From: Cenococcum geophilum 1.58
Taxonomy: Eukaryota > Ascomycota > Dothideomycetes > Gloniales > Gloniaceae
Length of the DNA stretch: 64,000 bases
Reading direction: 5' to 3'
NCBI GenBank assembly: GCA_001692895.1
Contig: KV748179.1
Coordinates: 5,106,668-5,170,667 of the forward strand
The translations under genes were made by a program, and so were the position numbers. The notes beneath the pieces are model-generated. The model was not told the DNA's origin and ran no database searches. It worked only from the letters and a program-made list of their open reading frames with translations. This document shows positions 23,589-35,005 of the stretch, piece by piece; the first letter of the stretch is position 1; every line of letters starts with the position of its first letter.

Positions 23589-25174
23589 TTATCTGATATC
23601 TAGTTGAAAAGGTTTGAACTTCCCGCCAATGGCGCCGCATCGTGGACATCGTGCTATTCGCCCTCGCGTCTGCTCGCTCACTAAGGCATCGACACACTCT
23701 TGGCACAATCCACATATACACTCTGTGCACGCATAACTCTCTCTGAGTATGGAGAGCCGACGACATGCGGCACAGTATATCTGTACGGGTTGCGGGAATG
23801 TCGGAGATGGGTCTGAAAGCCCTTGCGAATGAATATGAAAATTCTGTCCGGACTGGGTCGACTCAATTGATGATTCTACTGAAGGGAACGGTTGGAGGTC
23901 GGAATTATCAGGTGGCGGGGGTGTTAAGGCATTTTGCAGGGGCGAAGCTGTATAAGAATGAAATTGGGAAGCAACATATGGAGGGAGAGACGCTCTATTA
24001 ACCATGTGTGGCGACATATGAGGCGATGCAGGTATCTATGGCCTGCTGTCAGCCTTTTCTTTACTCTTTGGAATCTAAATACTCACAGGTGTCAGGTCTC
24101 GGCTGTCTTCCTCCGTCGCAGATGCCGCTGCGTCAATGAGGTCCTCCCATCTTTTTCCGTACAATGCTGCAGCACTTTGTGGCTCCGCCGAAAATGCCTT
24201 CCTATCGTGACTCATCCTCCTGACATGTTCCTTGGATTTGGTCCGTTCATGCTTTGGCTTACGGGAATTTTGCATCACCGACGACTTTCGAGATCGTGCA
24301 GGCTTGACTGAACGAGGAACTGGAGGAAGAGTTGAAGACCGTCCAGGAGGAGATCTTGCTAGCGAAGATGGAAGCAATTCGCGCTGCAAAGAAGCAGAAG
24401 TATAGTATGGCTCATCCGCATTAAAGTGTTGCTCTTGTGCAACAGGCGCGAATCGGGCTCGTGGCTTATAGTTTTTTGACTCAGGTTCAGAGGATGCTTC
24501 CTGAAGAATTTATTAGCGATGTCTGGAGAAAAACAAGAATCTGCAATACCGGCTCTGAATCCCAATCATAGTCAGGACGGTGATTGTGCAGTTGCGCCAG
24601 CGCCGCTGCAGCACTTGCTGCTGGTAATAGGGAACCTCGACGGAGCTCGTCTGATGTCCGTGGGGTGCTCGAGCTGTAATCCTTATTATAGAAGGCGTTG
24701 ATGTCATTTCCATAACCTTAATTGAGACGTCAGAATCAGTTTAAGCTAGCTTGACAGCGCGATACAGACCCGAGGGCGCAGAAATGTTTGGTTGGGCTGG
24801 CGGTGGTGGTGGTCGCTCTGACGGAGGAGTGGTGACCATTAACGTGAAGCTTTCCTCCGTCGCTGGAAGCTTCGAAATGTAGTGCTCAGGATGCGCGCGA
24901 CGGATATGCTCCTGCATGGAGCGATATCGTTTCTCCTGCTCAGTGGAAAAAGCTCGTTACTCCAGCTATTCAAGTGCATTGTGGCTGATAGCACCAATGA
25001 CGTGCGAAGAGCAAAGGGCAGTGCGAGGTTGAGGATATGAGCACTCACGCCTGTGCAGCGCTTGCGACAGCCGGATCCATCATGATTCTTCAGCGGACAG
25101 ACAACCACGTTGTTTTCATCCGACAAAGAGAATGAGCTGGTGAGAGAAGATCGAGGTGGCATCCCCAGCTGCAT
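23589..25174 (-). CDS. Fungal protein with N-terminal zinc finger and C-terminal RING-like Cys cluster
   Basis: Five exons, 25049-25174, 24770-24935, 24550-24716, 24087-24500 and 23589-24035, give 439 aa; all phases agree. The N-terminus has VVVCPLKNHDGSGCRKRC joined by splicing to TGEKRYRSMQEHIRRAHPEH, a C2H2-like finger (C26, C36 or C40, H52, H57). The middle is Ser/Pro/Arg-rich and disordered (PPSERPPPPPAQP, then AAAALAQLHNHRPDYDW). The C-terminal 64 residues hold C379, C382, C394, C397, C399, C402, C405, C421 and C424, with a CPRC end. This resembles a RING or zinc-ribbon fold but has no His in the usual place. The architecture looks like a conserved Pezizomycotina protein of unknown role. 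A ubiquitin-ligase function is not shown. ATGs at 25174 and 25162 are both possible starts. Confidence 0.88.
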
Positions 25175-25747
25175 CTACCCTCAGACAGGGGGCCGTGCGT
25201 GTGTGCGCGCGAAAAGGACAAGGCTGAACGAGAAGCTGGATTACGAGCGAACAATCAATGGCAGGTATATAGCTGGAATATAGCTCGAAGCAAGCTCGAG
25301 GAGCTTTAAAGAAGGTTGAGTAACAGCTGTATATAGCACACGGAAAGCTTTTAGAGCTTCGACGGGTGCTGGGAAGAAGTTTGCTGGTGATAATGAGGGG
25401 CACAGAGGTGGGACTTGGTTAGGTGAAGAGCGGGGATGCAGAAAGTGGTTAAGCTAGTTGCCCTTTCTAGAACAAGGAGCTGAGCTGATACATCCTCACC
25501 AAGGGAGGTCACCAAGCGCAGCGCCGAAGGCAATGCAAAATGTTCGACGGCGCATTGGCTCAAAGCACTGTAATTGCGGCGAGCAGCCGTGGCCTGTATG
25601 TACAGTGTGGCCAGAAGACGCGCCAACTGCTTTGCTTGGAGTGGAGCCAGTGCTGATGATGAAGCTTTTTGTATGTGGGCAGGGGCAAGTTCAGATCCGG
25701 TGGCCAGGCGTGCCAGGGCTATCAGAGGGCTGATTCCAGGAGCTGTA
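25175..25747. other. Intergenic: promoter side of the zinc-finger/RING-like gene
   Basis: No gene supported. The open frames are short and mutually overlapping on both strands. Confidence 0.45.
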
Positions 25748-25888
25748 CGGAGGACCGCGCGAAAAGCGATTTTCCCCTCCTTTTGGGACTAGTGGCTGCC
25801 CCTACAAGGCCCCAGAGTTAAGCAACAAGATTTTAAAGCGGTCTCTGCCCCTAAAGGAAGGGGAAATTGCTTTTCGCGCGGTCCTCCG
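25748..25888. mobile_element. Non-autonomous MITE-like element, 141 bp
   Basis: The left end CGGAGGACCGCGCGAAAAGC is matched exactly by the inverted right end (25869-25888). Weaker pairing continues inward for another 20 bp or so (TTTCCCCTCC against GGAAGGGGAAA). No coding capacity is present. The left flank is TA and the right flank TG, so a TA target duplication with one mutation is possible but unproven. The whole forms a strong potential hairpin in an intergenic region. Confidence 0.7.
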
Positions 25889-26808
25889 TGAAAGGTTGGA
25901 GGGCTTTGCAGGGCGGATGACCTACATATTGTCTCACATCCTATAGCAAGCCGCGCAAAGAAAAGCTGTCTAGTGCAATCGTCAGCTTCGCCAGCTTCAT
26001 CAGCTTCATCAGCTTCATAGAGTTCTTTTGGCTCCAGATATAGAGCGAATAATCAAAGAGAATTGCTTTTCGGGGGGTGTCGTGACCTGTTCCTCTCGGC
26101 GCCCCAGCCGCTGCGACGGGATGAGTGGTGGACGGTGGGCCCTTCCAATAGGGCAGCTGCATCCCAGTGTGCATCAATTCGCGACTCTGCCCTGCCGTGG
26201 TGACGTTGGGCATTCTTAAACCCGCGTCCACCCAACAAGTAGTGCCGAGGTGTTCAGCCCGATGTTTCGATGCTCGACTGCCCGCCTCGATTGCAACCGT
26301 GGGCTGTGCTCTCTGATTGGTCGGCCGCCAATTTCTTTGCGCGAGCGACAAACAAAGCACCAATCTGCTGTCCCCGCGAGACACTGGCGACGAAAGAAAT
26401 TCTTTGACTGGTGGAGACTCTTCGAATGACCTCGTCCGTCCGCCCACTGCATCCCACACGACAACATCGAACGGCTGGCTCGACGGTCCTGATGTTCGCA
26501 GATGCCAAGTATTTTTTAACTTTTGCATGGCCCTCGCACCGCCTTTCCTCTCGTTTCCACACCCCCTTTCTCGGTGATAAGCGTCGCCAGAAACTACCCT
26601 GCCGACCTCGGTGGCTTGGTGACTTTGTCGATTTCACTCTCTGGGGGCAAGATGAAGCTGCTCCATCAGCCTCCTGTAGGCTCGAGTAGCCCTCTTGAGC
26701 TGACATGGCCACCGTTTGCTTGTGTCTTAGACAGAGTCGCCCTACCCTTTCCTTCCTTATCCCCATGGTTAGCACCACTTCTACATCTTCCTCTCCTCGT
26801 TAAGAGAC
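25889..26808. other. Intergenic: upstream region of the MBL-fold gene
   Basis: It contains a short (CAGCTT)(CAT) run at about 25984-26019 (AGCTTCATC units). Open frames of up to 195 codons cover both strands but have no family signature and overlap each other, so I treat them as chance. The last 150 bp are CT-rich, as expected of a fungal promoter and leader. Confidence 0.5.
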
Positions 26809-27891
26809 ATGTCTTTGACTGTGAAAGCCCTCAACGGTGATACTTCGTTCCTTCTCACCTTTTCGCCACCCGTAGCTCCTACCTCCTCCCCAGGCCTGTT
26901 TCCTGGCTCGTTTACCGTTCTCATCGATCCATGGCTCTCCGGCTCCGCCCAGATCCTCAGCCCGAAGTTCTCCATAACAGAACGAAAGGCCCCGCCATGT
27001 ATATCCTCGCTGAAAGAACTGGATGAGGAACCGGACATCATCTTGATATCTCAAGACAAGCCAGACCACTGCCATCAAGAGACTCTCTGTCAGCTACCAC
27101 CGGATAGTCTCTCGACCATACTAGCAACTCCCGCAGCTGCCAAGAAGATCCGAGGATGGAAGCATTTCGATCCGTCCCGCATCCATACGTTGACAAAGTA
27201 CAATGAAGAAAACCTGAACTCCATATATCGTCTTATCTTGCCGCCATTCTCTCCAAGAGCGTCTCCCGGTGAAGTCACCATCGCTCTTATGCCTGCGAAG
27301 AGGGATATATCAGGCTTGCACAACGCCATTGGAATAACCTACCGACCACCTTGCAGTGTACTGTCCGCTCTTCCTGGCTCTTATCTGGACCTTCCGCCCA
27401 CTCCACCGGCATCACCGGGTTCGCCGAGGACGATATCATCCACCCCTCGAACAATTGTCCCGTCTCCTTATCACGATCGCGAGAAAACCTTATCGGTTAT
27501 TTACTCTCCACACGGCGTGTCCTATGATATTATTCGGCCATACGCTTCATCACACCTCGTCTCTGAAGCAGCGCTACCGCTTAGTCTGCTTATACATTCC
27601 TTCGACCGTGTTGAGAATCCATGGTATCTAGGAGGTAACATCGCGGCTGGCTCCCCTGGCGGCCTGGAGATTGTGCGGAACCTGCTCGCCAAAGCTTGGA
27701 TTAGCGCACACGATGCGGACAAAGTCAACAAGGGTCTTTCCGTGATGCAAATGCGGATGCGAAAGTTCGGTGTGAAAGAAATCAAGAAAATGTTAGGAGA
27801 AAGTAGTCAGACTTCTGGACCTAGACTTTCGGACCATACTGAGGTCATCAGCCTTTCTTCAGGAGAAGAGCATAGAATAGGCAAGAGCTGA
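26809..27891 (+). CDS. Metallo-beta-lactamase-fold protein, intronless
   Basis: A single exon of 360 aa starting MSLTVKALNGDTSFLLTF. The pattern is that of fungal MBL-fold proteins related to the UlaG/RomA hydrolase group: an early strand, then FTVLIDPWLSGSA (about 35-47), ISSLKELDEEPDIILISQ, then DKPDHCHQETL (83-93) at the place of the HxHxDH metal site. The site is degenerate, keeping Asp-His and one further His. Later AILATPAAAKKIRGW and IYSPHGVSYDI fit further strands. The middle holds a Pro-rich insert (DLPPTPPASPGSP). The substrate is unknown. The C-terminal 60 residues (NKGLSVMQMRMRKFGVKEIK and onwards) lie outside the fold. Start and stop are clear. Confidence 0.88.
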   Translation: MSLTVKALNGDTSFLLTFSPPVAPTSSPGLFPGSFTVLIDPWLSGSAQILSPKFSITERKAPPCISSLKELDEEPDIILISQDKPDHCHQETLCQLPPDSLSTILATPAAAKKIRGWKHFDPSRIHTLTKYNEENLNSIYRLILPPFSPRASPGEVTIALMPAKRDISGLHNAIGITYRPPCSVLSALPGSYLDLPPTPPASPGSPRTISSTPRTIVPSPYHDREKTLSVIYSPHGVSYDIIRPYASSHLVSEAALPLSLLIHSFDRVENPWYLGGNIAAGSPGGLEIVRNLLAKAWISAHDADKVNKGLSVMQMRMRKFGVKEIKKMLGESSQTSGPRLSDHTEVISLSSGEEHRIGKS

Positions 27892-28560
27892 GCGAGCGTA
27901 ACACGCAGACGATTGTCTACAGTGCACAGCGCGTTTTGGAACTTTTCGAGATGCTGCCCAAGCCCTTGTTGGCATGTAGCTCTGTTAAAAGGCTTCAGGA
28001 TGGTTTCCGCGGCTCGAAGAAAATTCGAATAGCTTTGCAAATCTGCTGAGAAACCTTTATCAAGCCCAAGTCTACACATAATTGTGTGGCGTGTTCAGGT
28101 GCAGGTTTTGAGTATAGATTTGGTGAGACAAGTCTTACTATCAAAGACGGATGGAGAGCCCTACAAGGTTCGCTTATGACCTTTAGTCCTCTAGTGTCAA
28201 CCCAGCGTCAAGAGCCAGGAAGGTTGAAGAACATTCAACGCGTCTTGGCATGCCAGTCCTATACGAACTGGATACCCTGAGTTCCTCTACCGTACGGCAC
28301 AAAAGTATCCCATGACCATGGTGTTGTGTATTATGGCTGCCGCCATGAACTGCAAATTCTCTAGCCCAAACAGGAGCAGGTACGTCTAGCATCACAGCAT
28401 CCACGAAGACGTGGTAATAACTCCAGCTTATATTCGCATAACCAAGTACTTATCATATCCAGTACTTCTCCCGTGTAGACGGTGCGGCCCTCCACAAATC
28501 GCATACACTAGTTTGCCAACCGTTGCGTACCTTTTGGCAGCCCCGGAGGTCTCTCACAGC
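27892..28560. other. Intergenic downstream of MBL-fold gene
   Basis: This holds the 3' region of the MBL-fold gene and decayed sequence leading into the next relic. No open gene is supported. Confidence 0.45.
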
Positions 28561-29250
28561 AGAGAACTTTTCACGGAGATTACGGCAGATACTAGTTTTC
28601 TTAATCTCTCTCTGGAGCTTCGAGAAATGCTCTACAACTACGCTGTAGTAGGATTCTAGATTATTCTCGCTAAAATCAAGCCGATTCTATGCAGCGTATC
28701 CGTCTAGGAGGAGCATTCTATTCAGAATGAAACAACATCTATGTGCAATATCCGGCAAGATCAACCTTTCCTCACTCCGAACAGGCAAGCCAATCCGCTC
28801 CAAGACATCTGCAGTCTTTAATTAGGGAAACGGCTTCGCATTTCTCCAACACCCATGTTTTCCCGCCGATCTGATTTCCTATGTTGCAGAATATGAACCA
28901 TGTTTCTCTGCCAATCCTCTGGCGGCGTTTCATTCATGATAGCAACAAGACTTCAAAGCCTTCCCAAAATCTACAAATGTTCCTGGTTCATGTGAAGAAG
29001 CATAGCACCTACCAGTGAAATTCATTCCCCCACAAGCCTCCGACAATCATACGGAAATAGGGATCGGTCGCATTCGAAAATTCATCCGCTTCACGGCGAA
29101 GTCGGATTAGGACAACGTGAAGTACTCATCCTGTGGCTTTTTCATTGTGTCTAACTGGGCAGAGGACGAGCCGGAATACTATGGTATGGGAAATGTTGAT
29201 AGCGCTATGGGGCTTCCTAAGAAACACTAGTTTCTAGGAGGGGCTCCATT
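28561..29250 (+). pseudogene. Decayed fungal gene, 2EXR/F-box-like family relic
   Basis: The text FLNLSLELREMLYNYAVVGF (about 28598-28657) matches the opening of the very common fungal family that begins 'FL.LP.ELRn.IY.yaL'. In another frame it resumes as SSLRTGKPIRSKTSAVF, a stop, then GNGFAFL (about 28772-28850), like the family's 'LLrtCkqIrsEtsavFy.eN.F' block. It then gives LISYVAEYEPCFSANPLAAF. Frameshifts and several stops separate the blocks, so the gene is broken. The assignment is by eye and rests on these two motifs. Confidence 0.5.
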
Positions 29251-29892
29251 TTTCGCAATATATTTGTGCCTTTTGCTTATTGCCGAACACTCATCCTCGA
29301 ACAGTCCTGCTTAGGGTTGAATTGGTATGAAGTTTGGCTATTCACTAATAATTGCCACACTATCTTTATTCAAAAGTTTTTGTATCATCGAATTTCCTCC
29401 CAATCATCGCATTTGGAAAATAGATGGATTCACTATACAAAGCACGTGTAAGCTATGAGAATGGCGCAGCGCTTTTATCGCGAGGTTTGCTGGAACCAGG
29501 AATGCGCATACAATCGCAAGAGCATGAGCGAAAAGATCTGAACACCAAAACGCACTTAGCTCGCTGCTTACGCCATGATGTAGCAATGAGGTCTTAGCGT
29601 TAATAGAGATATATTTGCGGACTAAAGACATGGAAGCTAGGTTCCGACCGTTGGTATGCAGATCTACACTCGATGTGTTAAATCAATAGCAAGTAGAAAC
29701 TTTAGCGCACTATACATATTTACGTCTGGTTGAAAGCATATATATCATGCACTACTATTTTGACGTACCACTGCCTGCTTTGCACGGTTGGAATATGCGC
29801 CGTTCAATCGCCAAGATCAACTGCACTCTCAATTGGACGTAAAGAGGTGCTGTGAGACCTTTGGACCTACTAGTGGCCATAGCGAATGCAAG
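29251..29892. other. Intergenic, no supportable gene
   Basis: Only short open frames occur. A 75-codon minus-strand frame (29404-29631) is hydrophobic in part but unrecognised. Confidence 0.4.
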
Positions 29893-30016
29893 TGAATCGC
29901 TTTCTTGAAGCTACTGTTTCTTGGAGGGCCAAGTGTTAATCCTCGACTGCAGCATGAATCGCTTTCTTGAAGCTACTGTTTCTTGGAGGGCCAAGTGTTA
30001 ATCCTCGACTGCAGCA
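29893..30016. repeat. Perfect 62-bp tandem duplication
   Basis: Two adjacent identical copies, 29893-29954 and 29955-30016, each starting TGAATCGCTTTCTTGAAGC and ending CTCGACTGCAGCA. No difference was seen between the copies, so the duplication is recent or assembly-made. Confidence 0.92.
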
Positions 30017-31792
30017 TGGTGGAAATCACCTTCAAGGTTGAACTCTAAGGCTTTGGCATCATGTAGTAGTAGACCGAAGCGATGCCCACCAAGATAGTTA
30101 TCAACCACACAAGCGCATCTGTTGTTAGCTTTGTGGACCCTCCCCTAAACAGCAAAAATATCAAGGTTTCCCATATTAAAGGGTGTGCGCAGGTGGCTGA
30201 GTTAACCAGCGGGAGTGAACAGACAGTGCATATCAAGAAGTTTCCGGTCACCAGGGCGATTACCCTTTTAGTATATCCAGATCGCTGACGCGCACTGAAG
30301 TTGCTCTTGGCGTTCAGGGACACACGAAACGACATCGACTTGAGCCCCCGTGGTAGAACTCCACACGAACCTCCATAAGGTTGTAAACTAACATATAAAA
30401 GTCTCATAGAATACGCACAATCCTCTCCAACGAGAAAAACATGTTTTCAGGAGAGAGAAGTAGACTAGACTCGTTCGTTCATGTTATATCAGGGAAGGTG
30501 ATACCAAACGACATAAATGCATGCTCATTTCAATCAGCACGCATAATCACTTCAACGTATCGCTACCTGCTTGGGCATGGTTCTGTATCGAAAGAGTGAA
30601 ATTTACACCGTTTGACCAACGCGATCGGCACGCACTTTACGAGGTGCAAAAAGGTGGTGTAAGTAAAGCTACATCGTGTGCTTTCCTTACATATTCGGTC
30701 AGCTCAGCCAGGTGTACCAATACATAAACAGGGGCCCGACACTCTGTGTTAAACGCCAATTAGGACAATATATAGGCTTAAACTCCGGCCAACACTCTGC
30801 CATACATCCACCGCACCCACCCCACGTCATCCCTTTTGTATCCGACTCTCCAAAATTGGCGTGGCGCAGTAAGCACAGCGCCTGTCACTCACTTTATCTG
30901 TTAAAGATCAAGAAGGCTGGGCCTAAGAGAAGCTACACAGCATGCTCACAACCTTAATTTCACAAATCTTGCTTCTTTGGTAGTTTGGCTTTCGTAAAAT
31001 CAGTTCGTCATGCGCCGGATACTGGAGTCGATGGCTCATTAGCCTGACGCTCACCGCTCGCCCTGCTCCCAGGCTGAAATTTCAGCCTGGAAATTAACTT
31101 ATCGCATGGGGGGATGCCTTGACAAAAAGAATTCCCAGAGTTGCATTCTCTGAGCTCCCCACGCCTTGAGCCGGCCTTATACACAGCCTCCAGCCCTGGG
31201 AACCTACGGCTACCCGGTGGCCAGAAGCAAATTCAGGAACATGAAGAGATAAGCTCTTAGCCTGCCACTCCCTGGACCCAAAACTGCGTCATGGCGGGTG
31301 AAGTTCCGTGAGCTTAACCTTCTGCACCGTTTCTGAAGTTTTATTCCTCCCGCTCCCGCGTCCCACTCGTATTCCTTGTGGAACTTGCTTCACTAGAGTG
31401 CGCGTTTCTAGATGCACTTTTGCCAACCATGCTTCATGTTATCTGTTTTGGATCCTTCCCCCTTATTCTATGTCTATCAAATTTATTCAATAGAAGAGGC
31501 CCGGACGGACCCTTCGGACTAGTTCATCATCCATCCGCACTCCTTAAAGCCTGTTGCCTTCTCTCGTTTGTTTGACCATTAGGTGTCTCTGCATTCATCA
31601 CTACTTCTACCTTGGCACTCATAGGCAGTAGTTTACCTGCACATAAAAAAAATATCAACAATCATTGCATTTTCCGATGATACTCCAGGTTGAGATTTTA
31701 TCAGTCCCGGGGTCATAAAAATTTTGTAATACATCGCACATCTTCTGGCGCTCGGCTGGAACTTCGCACCTTAGCCAATTTTCGCTGCCTCA
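30017..31792. other. Long intergenic stretch before the C2H2 gene
   Basis: No gene is supported. A 120-codon minus-strand frame (30045-30407) ends in a hydrophobic helix (TDALVWLITILVGIASVYYY) and may be a membrane-protein fragment, but I cannot assign it. The last few hundred bases should be the promoter of the zinc-finger gene. Confidence 0.45.
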
Positions 31793-33731
31793 ATGGCAGA
31801 AAACTTTCAGTTGTCTCCTGAAGACTGGCTGTGTGTCCTTACTTTATCAACAAAATACCCCCAGCGTGTTCTTTTCAAAGCGTGTTGCGAAGGTTACTTC
31901 TACTTCTTTGCCACCTTATTATCGGTTAATAGGCTAATACCTACCAGCCTACACACCCAAATCGGACCCGCCCTTCCATCCTTCAACATTGCAGCGGTCA
32001 CTAAATAGCTCAGGCCTTGGAGAGCTCTCTAGGAGTGCCTTGGATTACCTGACAGCGTCCAATTCGTCTCAAAAACAGTCCATCTATGGACAAGATTACG
32101 CTTTAGAGGCCACTCAGCATCCTTCATCACCTCCTCAATATAAACCCCCCCAGGATTACGAAGCATTCGGACAAAACTCTATCGCCAGCCCAGCGGTTAG
32201 CCAAATAAGTCACCTCGATATCAACTCATCTACTATTGCCCAGTCAACTCTCCGACAGAGTACGAATACGCAGAGGTTAGGCGCTAGGTTCTTTTGCACC
32301 TTTTGTGCTGAGAGTGGAAAGTCAGAGAAAAACAGGTATGGTACAAAGGCAGATTGGAAAAGGCATTTGACGAATTTCCATGAGACTGGAGAGGAATTTC
32401 CATGTTCAATTTGCGCCGAGGTTTTTAAACGCTATTATGACTTGCGTCGGCATTTTCGACAATCTCACTCCGACCAACCTACACCGCCAGCCACCGATAT
32501 TAGGGTACATAAGAAATTGGCATATGGATGTGGCTTCCTAAAATGTAAAGCAGTGCTTTCTGCGTGGGAAGAATGGTGCAAGCACGTAGCAGGACACATT
32601 GAGCACGGTAGGACAGTGTCACAGTGGTGCTACTCCACGGTCTTTCGAAACCTTCTTCGCCAGGAAGGTATATGTGGTGACGCCAAAGCCTTTCTCACAC
32701 AAGCTTGTAATAAGTGGAACAAAGACCGATCCGAATTGGAGTGGCGTCCGGAAGACTCGATCACCAGGATTCTCAGACAACAGCTCGAATGCTGTGACTT
32801 TGGTCCTGATCGTGATACATTCCTGGAGTTGTCGTTTAGAACGGGTTTCAATATGCCATCCGGTTTGCCTGCCAGGCCCGGAATACCGAGCTTGGATTCT
32901 ATTTCAAAGCACGATACTTTAAATGTATATGAGCTGGATGGCATTTCTACGGATAGCCTCTCAAATTCCTATTCCACCTCCCAATTTGAAAACGCACCGC
33001 CGGAATACCAGCTAGCCTCTTCTTCAATAGAGCAACCTCAGTTAGGTTCTACCATCACGGACGCTGCGCAGCGTCAGACTCCCAACCATGAGCTATCTCT
33101 CAATGCAATCCCTCACCATACGCCCACCTCTACTTCCCTGGATCCCGCTATTCACCTAGGTTTCAAATTTAGCAGCCAATTTCAGCATCACCATCATCAG
33201 CAGCAGCAGCAGCAGCAGTCCAACACGGAACCTCGGAATAATAAGGAAACATCGGCTTCAAAACGCATAATGGATGGGATTAAAAGGTGTAGAGTACTTA
33301 AAATGTCGCAACGCTATCAAACCGCGGCGAGTCGCAATGCGCAAATTGTCAATTCGCCCAGGCAGTGGCCTACGGCGGAAGTCAATGGTTCCCCACATCA
33401 GCCAAGCGGGGACCAGAATCCTAATTTTCTGTTTGCAGATCCTCCACCACTGAGCGGCCTTCCCGGATCGACCCCAGTCTCAAGCAGTGCCCAGAATTAC
33501 TGCGATAGCACTCGAATCCCGCAATATTTTGCCACGCAATCCGGAGCTCCCATTGCCACAGATGAAGTGATGCAAGGAGCCCATAATTTTCTACCCCAGC
33601 ACAATGCCTTTCAGGCTCGACAGCAAGTACCTCCTGGAGTCAGGTCAGCATCAGATAGGTCACGCCGACGTCCTACCAAAGCTGCTGCTCCAAGCCGGAA
33701 TCTTGGAGGCGGCGGGACCGTCCACAACTAA
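31793..33731 (+). CDS. C2H2 zinc-finger protein, probable transcription factor
   Basis: The main exon is open from 31989 to 33731 (about 580 codons) but has no ATG before its middle, so a 5' exon is needed. The best candidate is the ATG at 31793 (MAENFQLSPEDWL), joined by an intron to a CAG acceptor at 31993 or a TAG acceptor at 32008; the donor is not resolved. There are two adjacent fingers, FFCTFCAESG with KRHLTNFH and FPCSICAEVFKRYYDLRRHF with RQSH, plus a third looser one (CGFLKCKAVL with CKHVAGH). A short (Gln)n tract preceded by His (HHHHQQQQQQQ) and a Ser/Pro-rich C-terminus follow. This layout is common in fungal regulators near variable regions; its targets are unknown. Confidence is high for the gene and low for the start. 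Confidence 0.8.
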
Positions 33732-34397
33732 TTCTAAAATGGATTGAGGACATGACGAGCTTTCCTATGCTATCCTCACTGCAACGTTAGACATAAAGTG
33801 GGTGGGGTGAAGCTTACATCTATCTCTACACCTACAGGCCATAGCGGCTTTTGTTTGGCCTTTGATACGATTTCCTTAGGTCCATTGTTAGCTGTTATCA
33901 GCTTAGAGCCATTCATGCGGCTCAAAATCCTTCCTTGCTCTTACTATAAGAATCTTTTGTGATCTTACAATCTTATCCTGTCTAAGGTGCCTTCATTTAC
34001 ACTCACCAGGGCCATTTCAAGACCCTTTCACAATCTCCACGATTCCAACAACCAGGAACTCATAATCTTCAGCCCACATTTCTATCGTACTAGCGTTATT
34101 CAAATGTGGCCCTAACTGTAAAGCACCCTTGGAATATCTATTTACTATTCACTGTGTCTTGACGCTAAAAATAGGTCGATTGGACCATAGAGCTTTAGCC
34201 AGAGCAAGGACTTTTTGAAATAAAGAAGAATTTAGATTCCATCCCGTTAAAGAATAGAAAGTACATCAATCAGAGATGACCATTCCGTTCAGGAAAACAC
34301 AGAGTTGAATATACGCCTCACGTACTGACCCCCTTAACAATATGACTTCTATCCCAGTACATCTCATGTTTTATAGTCGGCGATGAGCGGTTCTCGG
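33732..34397. other. Intergenic: 3' side of the C2H2 gene
   Basis: The sequence is ordinary in composition with no supported gene. It should hold the terminator and 3' untranslated region of the zinc-finger gene. Confidence 0.45.
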
Positions 34398-35005
34398 TCA
34401 ATGCTGCAATGATACCCACCGTCCTTCTCTGGTACAAACCAAACTCTTAAGTTCTCCTCTCGTTGCCATCGCGCCGACAATCGCATCAATCGGCATCTCT
34501 TGCTTGCCCAGAAGATCCATCGGCAGCCGTCTCTGATACGCGAACGCAAGGATGGACGCAATGGTCTTGGGGGGACGAGGCAGGACGAACGGGCTCCGCA
34601 GCGTGTATGCCAAAGCGGTGGTTGCTAGGAGCGAGACCAGAATGGTAATGGAGACGGCAAGTGACCACCAGAACGACGCAAATGTCTCTAAATCGCTGCC
34701 TAGCTTTCCGCCTTGCGTTACCTTTCAGAAAAAAACGAGGAGAGACAAACAGTGAGCGCTTCGGCTAGTACACTGTTGATGCTGACGGTGCAGAGCAGGT
34801 GGTGCTTGTTGCGGAGCGCTTTCAGGGACAGGACATGCAATACGACTACGGTGTAACCGAGCCCCAGTATACTATGTTGCGCACGGTGGCGTGCTAGGCG
34901 GTACCAAGCCTTCATTGTGCGGATAGAGCTGTCGAGCTGGCTCCAGTAGAATTTGAGGACGACGCCGCGGGGCTGCTAGGATCTAGGGTATTTTCTAGAG
35001 GAGCA
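34398..35005 (-). pseudogene. DUF3433-family membrane protein, C-terminal relic
   Basis: Reading leftward from about 34990, GVVLKFYWSQLDSSIRTMKA then WYRLARHRAQ matches the DUF3433 signature (a 'vk..w..l....r...Pw..la' motif before a transmembrane pair). After a stop and a frame change near 34725, it continues FWWSLAVSITILVSLLATTA, a transmembrane helix, then SPFVLPRPPKTIASILAFAY and DLLGKQEMPIDAIVGAMATR. This is the usual DUF3433 end, with a stop at 34398. An in-frame TAG also lies just upstream of GVVLKF. The rest of this large, usually 1000-residue protein is missing. It is a truncated and frameshifted copy. Confidence 0.7.

Noticed and set aside
26254-26778. 174-codon minus-strand frame overlapping others of 83-195 codons
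   Set aside because: Multiple overlapping frames on both strands with no family signature; typical chance frames in GC-balanced promoter DNA.
30045-30407. 120-codon minus-strand hydrophobic frame
   Set aside because: Could be a membrane-protein fragment, but there is no homology I can name and no supporting context.
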